DNA of 48,653 nucleotides from positions 1 to 48,653 of IMG/VR virus record IMGVR_UViG_3300025009_000157, one strand, 5' to 3'. Position numbers and translations under genes: made by a program. Of this stretch, positions 37,935 to 47,541 are shown piece after piece. Source of the stretch: a virus. The notes under the pieces are model-generated. The model did not search any database. It saw only the letters and a program-made list of their open reading frames with translations, and was not told the origin of the DNA. How positions within the stretch are numbered: position 1 is the stretch's first letter; every line of letters starts with the position of its first letter.

Positions 37935-40900
37935 TCATTTTGCTTCCAGCCCCTTGATGCGTAGTTCATGGTCGGGAACCTTGCTCTTCTCCAGCACGGA
38001 TACTCGCGCCTCTAGGTCCTTCAGTTCCGCGATGGCTTCAAAGAACATCAGCGAGAACTTAACTGAAGTTCCATCCTGGTATTCCGGCGGCAAATCTTCC
38101 ATTACCACGCCAAATTCCTGGGGCTTATTAATGTGATGCTGGTACCACTTGGCATGGTCACGTTCGAGTTGCGCTCGGGCGTCCAGTTTGATTTCGCTGG
38201 TCGTGACCTGGATTTCTCCATTGATTTCCTCCGCGACATAGACCGTCTCGGTGACATCTGGTACCTGTTCCGTTGCGGAGAATATATATTTGCTCTCCAC
38301 GGGCTCCGGCCAATCGTTGCGGGTATAGCGTTGCAGTTTCACACTGCGGATGCGACTGGCTCGATCTGTAAGTTGCGGAGTGGCCTCCTCCACGATAAAA
38401 GATTTTCCGTTGCCGGCGTACTTACTGGAATTGATGTTGTAGAAGTCACCACCATACCCACCAGTACCGGCCTTGCCCTTGATTAGGTACGTGGTCGTTG
38501 TGGCGGCAGGAATCTCTCCACCAAGCCACAGTTGCCCGCTTTGGCTTACGTAAATGGGCACTGTCCCGCCGCGAGCAAAAATCCTGTCAGTCGCAATCTC
38601 GTTGAACTGATTGCTTTGTTTCATGGCTTCATGCAGGGCTTCGAGAAGGGACACCTGATTCCGTTCCAATAACACATAATCAGTGGTAGTGTCCACTCCG
38701 ATTATTAATCCGCCCGGAGCCTCCGCGGTCGCGCTGCGCGGAATCCCGTAGGCCGCCACTGCGGTAATATCGGATGCGGAGAGCACGTTGTTAACATTCC
38801 ACACCCGCAGCACTCCGGCATCGGGGTTGTATTGGAGAAGGCCCGCTGTGTTGGTGCCGATTAATAGATCGTTGTCGCCAGTCAAGGCGATGGAGTTGAC
38901 TTGGGAATCTGTACCCTGCGCTAATGTTTGCAGGGTGTGCGCATTGGATAGGCCGTTGGGTGCGGTGTGATTATTCAGAGCCGCCAAGCCCTGTTCGTAC
39001 ACATATTTGATTTGAGAGGCGGTGAGGGCTTCGGCTGTGATGGTGAGTTGGTCCATCTTGCCATTGGAGAAAAATCTAGACGACGCCCCCTTATCCGACC
39101 CAATTGCTAGGTGGGTGGAAAGATTTTCCATCGCCGTGTAAGACCCGGAATTATAATCAGTATTGTCCGATTCTATTCCATTCACATAGAGGTCTATCCC
39201 CGAACTGGCAGAGGTTCCACGGTACACGGCACATACATGGTACCATTGTCCAGCAGATATAGTTCCATCGGATAGTCGGCCAATCCGAGTATTGGCTGAT
39301 TCATCGTACAGGATAACATACAGATCTCCGGAAGAAACAAAGAAATCGTACTCGCGCAACTCTGAGCCTGTTGTAGCGTCATATTTGCTGACAATAGGCG
39401 CATAAGTAACGGAATCTAAATAAATCCATGCGCTAACAGAGAATGCACTGTCCGTCGAACCATCTCCAAAGGAATAATCGTTCTTGTCATAACTCCACAA
39501 ATAATCGTCGGTGCCGTCGAAATCAATCGCCGTATTGGTCTCTCCCGCCGCGTAGGCCATGCCGGTACCGTTGGCATTGCTGGCCGTAAATGTCGCGGCT
39601 TTCACGCTGCGGTCACTAATCACCGTACCGCTGACGATGCCGATTAATCCCGCCGTGGTGTCCAGTGGGAGCGCAAGGCGAATGTCACCAATCATGGGGC
39701 CGGTGTTGTATGCGTTGGTGATGTATGTTCCTGCACCGTTGGTTTCGTCCGCTCGCTTGTTGTCAAGCGCAACCATTCCACTGGAATGTCCAAACAGAAT
39801 CCGGCTGGATAGATTATTCAGGAAAGAACCGCTTTCCAACACATTCAGCGCGCCCGCAAAAGTCGGCACAGTAACCGCGCTCGGCCACAGGGCCGGAGTG
39901 GAAGATTCATCCCATACCTTATCCGGCGTCCCGTTGGCCTCATCGGCTGAATCGGTAGCGACGTTATACCAAGTCTCCACTTGCGCCTGAGTTTCGTTGC
40001 CCACGATTAAATAACCGTCCTGCGTGATATAGCATTGGTTGTAGTCGTCGTTAGTTACGTCGCTGTAATCGTAAACCGTCTGATTAGTCCAATTGATTAC
40101 GCTCACCCCGCCATCGGTCGCGGCGGCGAAATAGAGTTTGTTATTGACGATTTGGGCATGAACATCGTTGACTACATTATTTACCAGCACTAGGTTTGTA
40201 GTTAACACAGAAAAGCCCATACCTGTAGAAGACAAGTTTCCGTTATACTTATAGACTTGTAGTGCTGTTATCAAGTAAGAAACATCATTAGTAAAATCCA
40301 GCACGAATACCCCATATCCACCTTGGGCACCAACACATAAAATACCATCTCTTGCAGAAAGGCACTTACTTGATACCGTAGAAGGGCCTATTAAATTTGA
40401 TGTTGAGGGGAAGGTGCCACCCTCCGAATATGTCTTCCAAAGTGTGCCATCTGGCTTATAGATGCTCACCAAGGAGGCAGTTGCATAAATATAAGCCGGT
40501 ACTGGGAACGGCCCGGATTCTGTATACCAGGAAGCATATTGATTGTGCGTCCACTCCCCACCGTCGGTATCGAGCCTTGGGTCATAGATAAATACATCAT
40601 TTACCGATGCCGCGCTGATCGTGGTCTGCGTGGTGCCAGGGATGAGCGCATCGGCGGAGATGGTTGTTAGTCCCTCAACATCGAAATTCCCCAGGGAGCC
40701 TACATTTGTGCCATCGTCATAGAGGCTACTGGCGCTGAATGCGCTCGTGCCGTTCCCCTTGGGGATACGGTTCGCCGTGAGGGTTGTTAGCCCTGTGCCG
40801 CCATCCTCAACGTCCAGGGGAGAGACAGAGGTAATTTCAATACCGGCAACTTGCAGCTGCTTCAGTATCCAGAAATCCCCGTTGAAGAAGAACTTCGCCA

Positions 40901-41027
40901 AGTCGGTTCCGTCAGTCGCCTCGATTATCTTTCCTGCTGTGCCTATCCGCGTGGTGCTGTAGTCTTCGTTCTGCCCCTGCGCCCATACGGGGAACAGTAA
41001 TACTAATAAGCATAAGTATCGTTGCAT
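37935..41027 (-). CDS. Exported tail fibre with LamG-like domain and S74-type chaperone end
   Basis: 1030 aa. It opens with a Sec-type signal (MQRYLCLLVLLFPVWAQG). Residues 25-130 are fibre-like (GGTGLTTLTANRIPKGNG), 130-470 hold NHL/propeller-like repeats (YLIVGNETQAQVETWYN), and 490-690 form a LamG-like sandwich (GIDLYVNGIESDN; MDQLTITAEALTASQ). The C-terminal 130 residues (HINKPQEFGVVMEDLPPEYQ, then SLMFFEAIAELKDLEARVSVLE) fit an intramolecular chaperone of peptidase S74 type, the hallmark of trimeric fibres. Codon use differs sharply from the genome (GCG, CCG and ATT rather than ATA). GGAG lies 6 nt before the ATG. Confidence 0.82.
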   Translation of the reverse strand: MQRYLCLLVLLFPVWAQGQNEDYSTTRIGTAGKIIEATDGTDLAKFFFNGDFWILKQLQVAGIEITSVSPLDVEDGGTGLTTLTANRIPKGNGTSAFSASSLYDDGTNVGSLGNFDVEGLTTISADALIPGTTQTTISAASVNDVFIYDPRLDTDGGEWTHNQYASWYTESGPFPVPAYIYATASLVSIYKPDGTLWKTYSEGGTFPSTSNLIGPSTVSSKCLSARDGILCVGAQGGYGVFVLDFTNDVSYLITALQVYKYNGNLSSTGMGFSVLTTNLVLVNNVVNDVHAQIVNNKLYFAAATDGGVSVINWTNQTVYDYSDVTNDDYNQCYITQDGYLIVGNETQAQVETWYNVATDSADEANGTPDKVWDESSTPALWPSAVTVPTFAGALNVLESGSFLNNLSSRILFGHSSGMVALDNKRADETNGAGTYITNAYNTGPMIGDIRLALPLDTTAGLIGIVSGTVISDRSVKAATFTASNANGTGMAYAAGETNTAIDFDGTDDYLWSYDKNDYSFGDGSTDSAFSVSAWIYLDSVTYAPIVSKYDATTGSELREYDFFVSSGDLYVILYDESANTRIGRLSDGTISAGQWYHVCAVYRGTSASSGIDLYVNGIESDNTDYNSGSYTAMENLSTHLAIGSDKGASSRFFSNGKMDQLTITAEALTASQIKYVYEQGLAALNNHTAPNGLSNAHTLQTLAQGTDSQVNSIALTGDNDLLIGTNTAGLLQYNPDAGVLRVWNVNNVLSASDITAVAAYGIPRSATAEAPGGLIIGVDTTTDYVLLERNQVSLLEALHEAMKQSNQFNEIATDRIFARGGTVPIYVSQSGQLWLGGEIPAATTTTYLIKGKAGTGGYGGDFYNINSSKYAGNGKSFIVEEATPQLTDRASRIRSVKLQRYTRNDWPEPVESKYIFSATEQVPDVTETVYVAEEINGEIQVTTSEIKLDARAQLERDHAKWYQHHINKPQEFGVVMEDLPPEYQDGTSVKFSLMFFEAIAELKDLEARVSVLEKSKVPDHELRIKGLEAK

Positions 41028-41036
41028 GGTGTGCTC

Positions 41037-43184
41037 CTAATATACGGCCGTAGCCGGAATATATCCTAGTTCACCAAAGAGAAGGCCCCATATGCCTATG
41101 CTCTTTGGTGTTGGTGTGTATGTTGGCGTTGCTGTTGGGGTGGCAGTGTATGTGGGCGTGGGAGTATCCTCCGGTGTGGGCGTTGGCGTTAGCGTGGGAA
41201 GGTCTGTAGGTGTCGGTGTTGGCGTATTTGTATGTGTAGCCGTCGGAGTTGCTGTATGTGTATTGGTAGGCGTATGTGTTGGTGTCCTTGTTGGTGTATA
41301 CGTTGGAGTGTGCGTAGGCGTGTGTGTAGGAGTCTTGGTATGTGTTGGCGTTGGCGTATTCGTATGCGTATGCGTTACAGTCGGCGTATTTGTAGGCGTA
41401 TGCGTGGCGGTATATGTATGTGTTGGCGTATGTGTGTACGTAGGCGTATTTGTCGGAGTATATGTTGGGGTATGCGTATATGTGTGCGTAGGCGTATATG
41501 TATGTGTCGGCGTACTTGTAGGCTCGGCAGGTTGCAGCGTCGGCGTGTGCGTCGGCGTATGGGTACGCGTAGCAGTTGGAGTATTCGTAGCCGTTGCTGT
41601 ATACGTAGGTGTGTGGGTAAACGTATGCGTTGGCGTATTTGTCGGAGTATGTGTATGCGTATGCGTAAAGGTAGGAGTCATCGTGAAAGTGTGCGTAGGT
41701 GTACGTGTAGGAGTCGCCGTGCGGGTCGATGTGTTTGTAGGTGTAGGCGTCGCCGATGGACCAGGGGTAGGCGTTTGTGTCGGAGACGGCGTGCTTGTAG
41801 GGGTCGGTGTGTTCGTAGGCGTGTATGTATTCGTGAAAGTTGGTGTATGAGTATGCGTTGCCGTAGCCGTCGCTGTTGGCGTATTTGTTGGCGTGTATGT
41901 GGGGTATGCGATAGAGCGGAAGTTATAGACACTGTCACTTCTCCAGACGCTATTGTCTCCTTCTGCCTTTGCCCACAGCTTGAAACTTCTTCCTGGTGTT
42001 GGATAGGGAACTGCATTTCCTAAGGCACCTCCTGTACTGTTGTTTGTTATGAAGGATGGCTGTATGGGACTGCCTGGCATCTCGACCAGGGGAGAGGCGT
42101 CCGTATCCTGTGTATATATGTGCATGCTTGTCCAGCCTGTGAAGGATGGGAGCAAATCATAGCCGTAGCCATATGGGCTAAGGAGGGAGTCCTGTCGTAT
42201 GTAGAAGCGCCAAGCATAGGGAACACCGGGGTTTAACTGTATGAAGGGCTGTGGGAGAGGCCAGTAAGTGGGCGTCGCCGTTGGAGTGTTGGTAGGCGTA
42301 TGCGTGTTGGTAGCCGTTGGCGTGTTCGTAAAAGTGCTTGTCGGCAGTGGCGTGCGTGTTGGAGTCTTTGTGTAGGTTGCTGTGTTTGTATGAGTTGGCG
42401 TTATGGTAGGCGTCCTTGTTGGCGTTGGCGTCTTTGTATAGGTATGTGTGGGTGTATACGTACGGGTAGGAGTATGCGTATGTGTGTACGTAGGTGTATT
42501 TGTAGCAACTGGAACAGGCGTCGGTGTGACGCCAGTATCTATCTCCCCTGTGTCTATTGTTATAGAGGAGGTGCCATTCACCTTCCAGCGAATTTTAACA
42601 GGGTTATCGCCACCAGTATATTGCATGTCATCATAGCGGAGGACGAACGCGAGGCGTTTCTGTGTGTAACTATAGGCTCCTGTAGTATATGTCTCGGAGC
42701 AGGCAACGTCCCACTCTCCTATAGGATAGCCATATGTAGCGTTGAACTCTAGACTTATAGTAGTATTGACATTGCTAGGATATGCGCCATTGTCTACAAA
42801 GAGGTCTACCGAGACGCCTACACTATATGCATATCGCGGACCGCTAGGAGAACGCGTATCATCCCCTTGGATTGCATAAAACTGTGCGGAGGTCATAGTA
42901 TAGGCTTCCGCATTACTTATCCATGCCCAGACATCCTTATCACCTACTGTGCCGTCTTCGTAGACGCGACCACCAAGCACAGTCAGGGGAGCTGTTAGCA
43001 AGTCCCGAAAGCTATTACTAGAATCAAAGCTGCCATCATATACGTCTGTATGCTTCTGTACTGTGCCATCAGCGCTACCTGCGGGCATAGCAAAGTCGTT
43101 ATATAGACGCTCATTAAAGAGGTATACTGTCTGTGCATTCGCGCTTCCTGCCAGCACGCAGAGGAATAGGAGGATATATATCAT
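41037..43184 (-). CDS. Exported Thr-Pro repeat protein A
   Basis: 715 aa from an ATG at 43184 in the overlap (ATGA) with the upstream stop; a longer reading adds four residues. A Sec signal ([17 protein letters not shown]) precedes Q18. Residues 18-225 are a beta domain with [15 protein letters not shown] and a strand-rich end. Two stretches of TPT-N/H/Y/K-TPT repeats flank a Tyr/Pro-rich domain (about 310-435). The second stretch runs to about 690, and the C-terminus is hydrophobic ([15 protein letters not shown]). Rigid Thr-Pro rods are used as cell-surface stalks. Role in the virion or on the host surface is unknown. Confidence 0.75.
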   Translation of the reverse strand: MIYILLFLCVLAGSANAQTVYLFNERLYNDFAMPAGSADGTVQKHTDVYDGSFDSSNSFRDLLTAPLTVLGGRVYEDGTVGDKDVWAWISNAEAYTMTSAQFYAIQGDDTRSPSGPRYAYSVGVSVDLFVDNGAYPSNVNTTISLEFNATYGYPIGEWDVACSETYTTGAYSYTQKRLAFVLRYDDMQYTGGDNPVKIRWKVNGTSSITIDTGEIDTGVTPTPVPVATNTPTYTHTHTPTRTYTPTHTYTKTPTPTRTPTITPTHTNTATYTKTPTRTPLPTSTFTNTPTATNTHTPTNTPTATPTYWPLPQPFIQLNPGVPYAWRFYIRQDSLLSPYGYGYDLLPSFTGWTSMHIYTQDTDASPLVEMPGSPIQPSFITNNSTGGALGNAVPYPTPGRSFKLWAKAEGDNSVWRSDSVYNFRSIAYPTYTPTNTPTATATATHTHTPTFTNTYTPTNTPTPTSTPSPTQTPTPGPSATPTPTNTSTRTATPTRTPTHTFTMTPTFTHTHTHTPTNTPTHTFTHTPTYTATATNTPTATRTHTPTHTPTLQPAEPTSTPTHTYTPTHTYTHTPTYTPTNTPTYTHTPTHTYTATHTPTNTPTVTHTHTNTPTPTHTKTPTHTPTHTPTYTPTRTPTHTPTNTHTATPTATHTNTPTPTPTDLPTLTPTPTPEDTPTPTYTATPTATPTYTPTPKSIGIWGLLFGELGYIPATAVY
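41097..41900 (-). repeat. Thr-Pro codon repeat tract
   Basis: About 800 bp built from ACN-CCN-ACN triplets with one variable codon per four or so. The reverse strand shows GTNGGNGTN runs. Shorter tracts lie at about 42250-42520, 43500-43620 and 45660-45800. Synonymous positions vary widely, so the protein rod, not the DNA, is what is conserved. Such tracts are open to recombination and length change. Confidence 0.9.
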
Positions 43185-45898
43185 GGCTCCCACCATTCTA
43201 CATACTTTAGGTCCCCTTCATCCTCTATGGCGAACACATATTGTTTGCCCGGTACTATGCTAGAGGCCAGCAACTGCACACGCAGCTCACCGTTGTACAG
43301 GCCACCGAGGTAGGATACTGGGCCACCATTAGGCTTCCAGAAGACAAAGTCCCCCTCTTGTAAGCTGGCCTTGAGAGTAGCACTGTCTGCTGTTGTATTT
43401 GGAATGAAGCGTAGAACGCGAAGTTCTACCACACTGGCGTCTGTTATGCTTTCTCCTGCCGCTTGCATCTCTCCTTCGAGGGAGTCTCCCGCTACCGCGT
43501 AGTATCGTGGGTCAAGTGTGGGTGTTGTTACCGGCGTCGTGGTAGGCGTACTTGTCGGGGTGCTCGTAGGAGTGCTAGTAGGAGTTGCAGTATACGTTGG
43601 CGTGATCGTAGGTGTATGTATGCTGAGTTCTGGGCGGCCATTGCTACCCATTGTTTCAGAGAGGCCAAAGCCAGCATCGACGGTGTCTCCTTTATATTCA
43701 TTGGCTACCATTATTATACGCTCATTGCCATGTACGCCAGACATGAGTTCTCTATTTGCGCCGTCTAGCCGAACATATGTATTGTCTGCCTCTGATAGGT
43801 TATAGGCGGCCCCTACCGCGTATGCGAGGATGAACTCGTCTGTCGTAGGAGTTATGTTAAAGGAGGCTACTATGCTAGACAGTGTAGGGTAGGAGATCGC
43901 CGCTTGGGTACGCCGACTGCCGGTACGGTACAGTCTGGCGATTGCCGGGAGTTCGGGGGCATTCGTAACACTGAAGGAGGTAGCAGCGCCATTGCCTAAA
44001 GACTGTGTTGCATAGGCTTTCTTTGTGTTAATGCGAACGGCGCCCGGCGGACTGCTAAAGGTCAGCAGTGTTGTGTTGGCGTCTATATATGTTTCGTCAC
44101 TCTGTACTAGCCCCTTCTCACTGTCTGTCCTCTGTACCTGGCTGATAACATAGGAGTTCTGGCCGTGGGAAACTGTGTATGTTGTACTGCTTATTGTCGT
44201 CGAGACACTGTAGTCAACACTGAAGATGCGCGCTTCTAGATATGCAGCGGGCAACGCTTGAGAGACTATCACAGTAAGGCTATCGTCGTCCGGGAACTGG
44301 AAGCCTACGAATGCCTGTGTGCTAGTACTCTTCACAATAGCGTCTGCAATTATGGCAGCTCCTCGGTTGTGCTGCACTGTGAAGGTCTGGCCATGTGGAT
44401 CGCCAATATCAACCTGTAGGCCATAGGGCGTAGGCGTATTTGTGTTGGTCGGCGTGGGCGTTGGAGTGCTGGTAGGAGGATCATACACAAGGTTGGCACT
44501 ATTCGGACCATTAGGTGTAACATAGATAGGCGGAGTGGCTATTATATTTAGGGTAGGGAAGAGATTGCTGCCTACCGCGCCCGATATGCCACAGACAATG
44601 CGGATAACATTGCTTCCTAAGGCAGCGTCAGCATATGCAGTGCAGTAGTTGATATCCGCGTACGCTACGGATAGGGAGGTGCCGAATGTTGTCCCTACAT
44701 TGTACATAGTTATGGAGGGATACTGTATGCCAAAGTTATGCTGGATATGGAAAGGCCCCGTTCCTGAGGCGTCATATATATAATAGCTGCCCGTTGCGAG
44801 CCCTGTGACGTCTACTATATAGGAGGCAGGCTCTGTACCAGGCAGAACATATACATTTCCGCTAGGACCTGCTACGACAGAGAAGGGGGTAGGCGTATTT
44901 ATAGTAGGAACATATGTTGGAATGAGCCCTGTTACTGTGGCTATGAGGGCGGCCTGTGCTACGGGGGTGAGACTGTCTGCACTGTCCGCATAACGGGCAC
45001 GCTCTACATAGAGGTTGTCTGTATATACATCTACTGCGTTGGGGCCTATATAGAAGGGGGCCTTGGCTGTCAGGGGCGCGACATTCAGTTGGTCGAATAG
45101 GTAGGAATGTAGAGTGCCTAACGCCATGCGGGAGACGCCATCGACATATAGGTATATTTGGTCCGAGTCGCCTCGGAAGACATCGCCTGTGCCTGTCTTT
45201 AGAATGACCTCGCCAACGCCTGTACCTAGGCGGTCCGCGACGAACTCGATATCCCTATTGGCATAGTATATGGGGAGTGTTATAGCGCCACTTGTTACGA
45301 ACTGCCAGAAGTGATCTGCGTCGAGTACTAGGGGGTAGCCAGTACTCCCCATGTTTGTGAAGTCTGCACCCTGTGTACTCTGGTTTATTGTGCCGTCAGT
45401 GCGGAACGTGTCGTCGTCTGTGGCAAGGCCTGCCCACTTTACAAAGGGCTCCCAGACGTTGTCTATGTATATATAGGCATGCGTGGCGTCCTGCACCAGG
45501 CCAATGTCGCCCTCACGGAAGGTGTAGGTAACACCGTCAATAGTAGCGGTTGCTGCACTGGGGACAGCCGCGAACTCGTGGGACACAGATAGGATATTGG
45601 CCCGTGCCCTTCCTAGCAAGGCTGGTCCTGGCCATACTACCCTCTCCTCTGCGCTGTTTGTATATGCAGGAGGGACATAAGTGGGCGTTCTGGTGGGAGT
45701 AGGTGTACTTGTGTTAGCCGCGGTATATGTAGGGGTGGCAGTACGCGTAGGCGTACGAGTACGGGTAGGCGTCTTTGTAGGAGTGTTTGTCTGTGCAATA
45801 GAAAGGTTAGTCGTAAGAAGGAGAAACGCGATAGAATACAGCAAACTGCACAGTTTCATCGAATACTGTGCGGGGTATAAGGCCGGTGACGATGCCAT
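43181..45898 (-). CDS. Exported Thr-Pro repeat protein B, possible receptor-binding or fibre protein
   Basis: About 905 aa from an ATG at 45898 with AGGAGG 9 nt upstream; an ATG at 45859 starts directly on the signal sequence (MKLCSLLYSIAFLLLTTNLS, cut before QT). Thr-Pro repeats follow at once, then WPGPALLGRARANIL and strand-rich, fibre-like domains. Two short Thr-Pro hinges lie near residue 490 and near residue 780. The C-terminus is compact ([19 protein letters not shown]). It overlaps the preceding gene by 92 nt. It looks like a modular stalk-and-domain adhesin. Function inferred. Confidence 0.72.
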   Translation of the reverse strand: MASSPALYPAQYSMKLCSLLYSIAFLLLTTNLSIAQTNTPTKTPTRTRTPTRTATPTYTAANTSTPTPTRTPTYVPPAYTNSAEERVVWPGPALLGRARANILSVSHEFAAVPSAATATIDGVTYTFREGDIGLVQDATHAYIYIDNVWEPFVKWAGLATDDDTFRTDGTINQSTQGADFTNMGSTGYPLVLDADHFWQFVTSGAITLPIYYANRDIEFVADRLGTGVGEVILKTGTGDVFRGDSDQIYLYVDGVSRMALGTLHSYLFDQLNVAPLTAKAPFYIGPNAVDVYTDNLYVERARYADSADSLTPVAQAALIATVTGLIPTYVPTINTPTPFSVVAGPSGNVYVLPGTEPASYIVDVTGLATGSYYIYDASGTGPFHIQHNFGIQYPSITMYNVGTTFGTSLSVAYADINYCTAYADAALGSNVIRIVCGISGAVGSNLFPTLNIIATPPIYVTPNGPNSANLVYDPPTSTPTPTPTNTNTPTPYGLQVDIGDPHGQTFTVQHNRGAAIIADAIVKSTSTQAFVGFQFPDDDSLTVIVSQALPAAYLEARIFSVDYSVSTTISSTTYTVSHGQNSYVISQVQRTDSEKGLVQSDETYIDANTTLLTFSSPPGAVRINTKKAYATQSLGNGAATSFSVTNAPELPAIARLYRTGSRRTQAAISYPTLSSIVASFNITPTTDEFILAYAVGAAYNLSEADNTYVRLDGANRELMSGVHGNERIIMVANEYKGDTVDAGFGLSETMGSNGRPELSIHTPTITPTYTATPTSTPTSTPTSTPTTTPVTTPTLDPRYYAVAGDSLEGEMQAAGESITDASVVELRVLRFIPNTTADSATLKASLQEGDFVFWKPNGGPVSYLGGLYNGELRVQLLASSIVPGKQYVFAIEDEGDLKYVEWWEP

Positions 45899-46229
45899 CA
45901 GATATTTCCTCCTCATATTGCCAGAGGGTAGTCCCTTCGTTGTTTGCGGTCTTTCTGAGCCACTCTTTGGTGCCGGCAGAGAAGGGGTCAGCGTTGGCGA
46001 GAAGACGCATACTGCCTATCACGGCAGGCTTGTTTGCAGGAAGCGCCACGACTGCATTATTTCCGCTGCCTGTGAAATAGTAGTCGTATTCTGCTTCTCG
46101 GATGTATTCTTTGTCGTCTGTGCTCTGGTCAGTACTCGCACTGCGTAGTGTGCCGTTTAGGAGCGTGAGGTTTCCCTCGATCGCGACATCGCCCACATAT
46201 ATGATGTTAAGGTTGCGGCTCTCTGACAT
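45807..46229 (-). CDS. Unknown 140-aa beta-rich protein
   Basis: Start with GGAG 7 nt upstream. The protein is strand-rich, with IIYVGDVAIEGNLTLLNGTLRSAS at residues 9-32, a GSGNNAVVALP turn, WLRKTANNEGTTLWQYEEEI and an aromatic end (FAVFYRVSPSYD). It resembles small phage fibre-foot or decoration proteins. It directly precedes the Thr-Pro adhesin-like gene and overlaps its start, which suggests the two work together. No signal peptide is seen. Confidence 0.6.
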   Translation of the reverse strand: MSESRNLNIIYVGDVAIEGNLTLLNGTLRSASTDQSTDDKEYIREAEYDYYFTGSGNNAVVALPANKPAVIGSMRLLANADPFSAGTKEWLRKTANNEGTTLWQYEEEISDGIVTGLIPRTVFDETVQFAVFYRVSPSYD

Positions 46230-46536
46230 TGTACTTCTCCTTACTGAGAACGATAAAGAGCTCCACTATGAACAGCTTTACAAGGTGACCTACCGCGTCC
46301 TGGAGAGCCTTGCAGAGGATATACTGACCGTGTATTCCTGCGGCGACACCGTAATTGGCAAGTTGCGCAGAGATCTGGCGAAGGGCAGGCTTGGCGTCCT
46401 CTGCGGTGAGGATACCGGGAAGCCTGTGCGCAATGCGTGTTATTGCTTCGACTGCCTCAGGAGGGATAGTGTTATCGGCATGTACTGCCCGAAGGGCCTT
46501 ATCCACGGCGTCTATCAGGATACTTTTATCACTCAT
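46207..46536 (-). CDS. Unknown 109-aa helical protein with hydrophobic end
   Basis: Start overlaps the lipoprotein stop (ATGAGTGA) with GGAG 6 nt upstream. The first 70 residues are amphipathic helices (ILIDAVDKALRAVHADNTIP; AEDAKPALRQISAQLANYG). The last 40 are more hydrophobic (GHLVKLFIVELFIVLS), possibly a membrane-associated segment. It sits among lysis-type genes, so a holin or antiholin role is possible but unproven. Confidence 0.6.
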   Translation of the reverse strand: MSDKSILIDAVDKALRAVHADNTIPPEAVEAITRIAHRLPGILTAEDAKPALRQISAQLANYGVAAGIHGQYILCKALQDAVGHLVKLFIVELFIVLSKEKYNVREPQP

Positions 46537-46861
46537 GGATTTCTCCTAACTGGCTACCTTGTATGTCCTTCTGGGGCCAACGGCCATACTTGGCGCTTTC
46601 TACCCTTGTTTTCCAACTGATAAGGGTCTCAAGGGCGTTCTCTTTTGCCATGCTGCTCTCCGCAGATACAAAGATGCCATGCCGCGTATATGCCTCAAGA
46701 GCGTTGTAGGTGCGCATGTCTGCCTCTATATATGCGGCTCCTGGATGCAGTGTGCTGCAGCCTGTGGCGAATAGCAACAGGATATATAGCCCTAATAGGA
46801 GGAGCACATACGCCCCATTTGCCTGCGGCCAGGCGGCCCGCCTCTTCCAAACCTCATACAT
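46529..46861 (-). CDS. Lipoprotein, spanin-like
   Basis: 110 aa starting at 46861, overlapping the terminase stop, with GGAG 7 nt upstream. A long hydrophobic stretch (YVLLLLGLYILLLFATGC) ends in a lipobox-like ATGC, after which the mature lipoprotein begins with CSTLHPG. The outer part (YIEADMRTYNALEAYTRHG) is helical and resembles small phage lipoproteins found in lysis clusters. Outer-membrane anchoring would let it act as a spanin subunit. No inner-membrane partner is obvious. Confidence 0.65.
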   Translation of the reverse strand: MYEVWKRRAAWPQANGAYVLLLLGLYILLLFATGCSTLHPGAAYIEADMRTYNALEAYTRHGIFVSAESSMAKENALETLISWKTRVESAKYGRWPQKDIQGSQLGEIHE

Positions 46862-47495
46862 TTTTCTTCTCCTTTTCAGTGGTAGAAAGGCTAGCCTGTG
46901 CACTGTACGTCTCCACAGAAGGAGCCTCACAAGAAGGAGTCTCACTTGCGCAACTACGTTGCTGCGAACTAGTCTCAATTATCTCCGCCTCTTCGATAGG
47001 CTCCGCCAAAACGCGCTGTATCCTCTCCCGATATGCGCGAGCCTCTTGCACTATCTCCTTGCAGGTCTCCCCCTTCAGGGTGACTTCTCCCTCATGGACG
47101 ACTGTGGCTGCACTCTTCTGCACCGCGCCATGTCCTGCCATCTCTAGCAGGTCCTTGGCGACCTTTGCCCGGAGGCGTATATCATTCACGGCCTCGTCAC
47201 CGTCCACTATCTTCTGTAGGAGCCGTAGACTGCGCGGAGCGTACTCTTGTATGTCCCTAGCGATGTCAACAGTCTCCGCGTCACGCGCCATCTGGAGGGT
47301 AGCAATACGTTCTCGCACCAGAGGATTATCATATATTCTGTCTATATGTGCGATAGTATATCCGGTAATGCCTGCGATCTCGGTCTTCGTGTATCCTAGC
47401 ACAAAGAGCCGAATTATCTCCAGGTGGCTTTCGTAGAGCTCCTTGACCGAGCGCTCCTTAGCCTTCTCGCTACACTGCTGCACAATGGTCTGCAT
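46854..47495 (-). CDS. terS: Terminase small subunit
   Basis: 213 aa. Residues 20-65 contain a helix-turn-helix (LYESHLEIIRLFVLGYTKTE, then GITGYTIAHIDRIYDNPLVRERIA), the usual DNA-recognition part of small terminases. A helical oligomer region follows (about 80-165) and a Ser/Glu-rich disordered tail. GAGGAA lies 7 nt before the start. It lies in the first late operon, roughly 9.6 kb away from the large subunit, an uncommon separation. It would select the packaging start site. Confidence 0.75.
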   Translation of the reverse strand: MQTIVQQCSEKAKERSVKELYESHLEIIRLFVLGYTKTEIAGITGYTIAHIDRIYDNPLVRERIATLQMARDAETVDIARDIQEYAPRSLRLLQKIVDGDEAVNDIRLRAKVAKDLLEMAGHGAVQKSAATVVHEGEVTLKGETCKEIVQEARAYRERIQRVLAEPIEEAEIIETSSQQRSCASETPSCEAPSVETYSAQASLSTTEKEKKNV

Positions 47496-47541
47496 GTTCT
47501 TATTCCTCTTTCTTGGAGATTGTCATTCCCACAGGATAACA

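Noticed and set aside
41092-41850. 252-codon Val/Gly-rich frame on +
   Set aside because: It is the reverse reading of the Thr-Pro codon repeats, so the open frame is a by-product of the repeat.
41097-45800. CRISPR-like array
   Set aside because: The repeat units are short, coding and variable at third positions, with no constant repeat and unique spacers.
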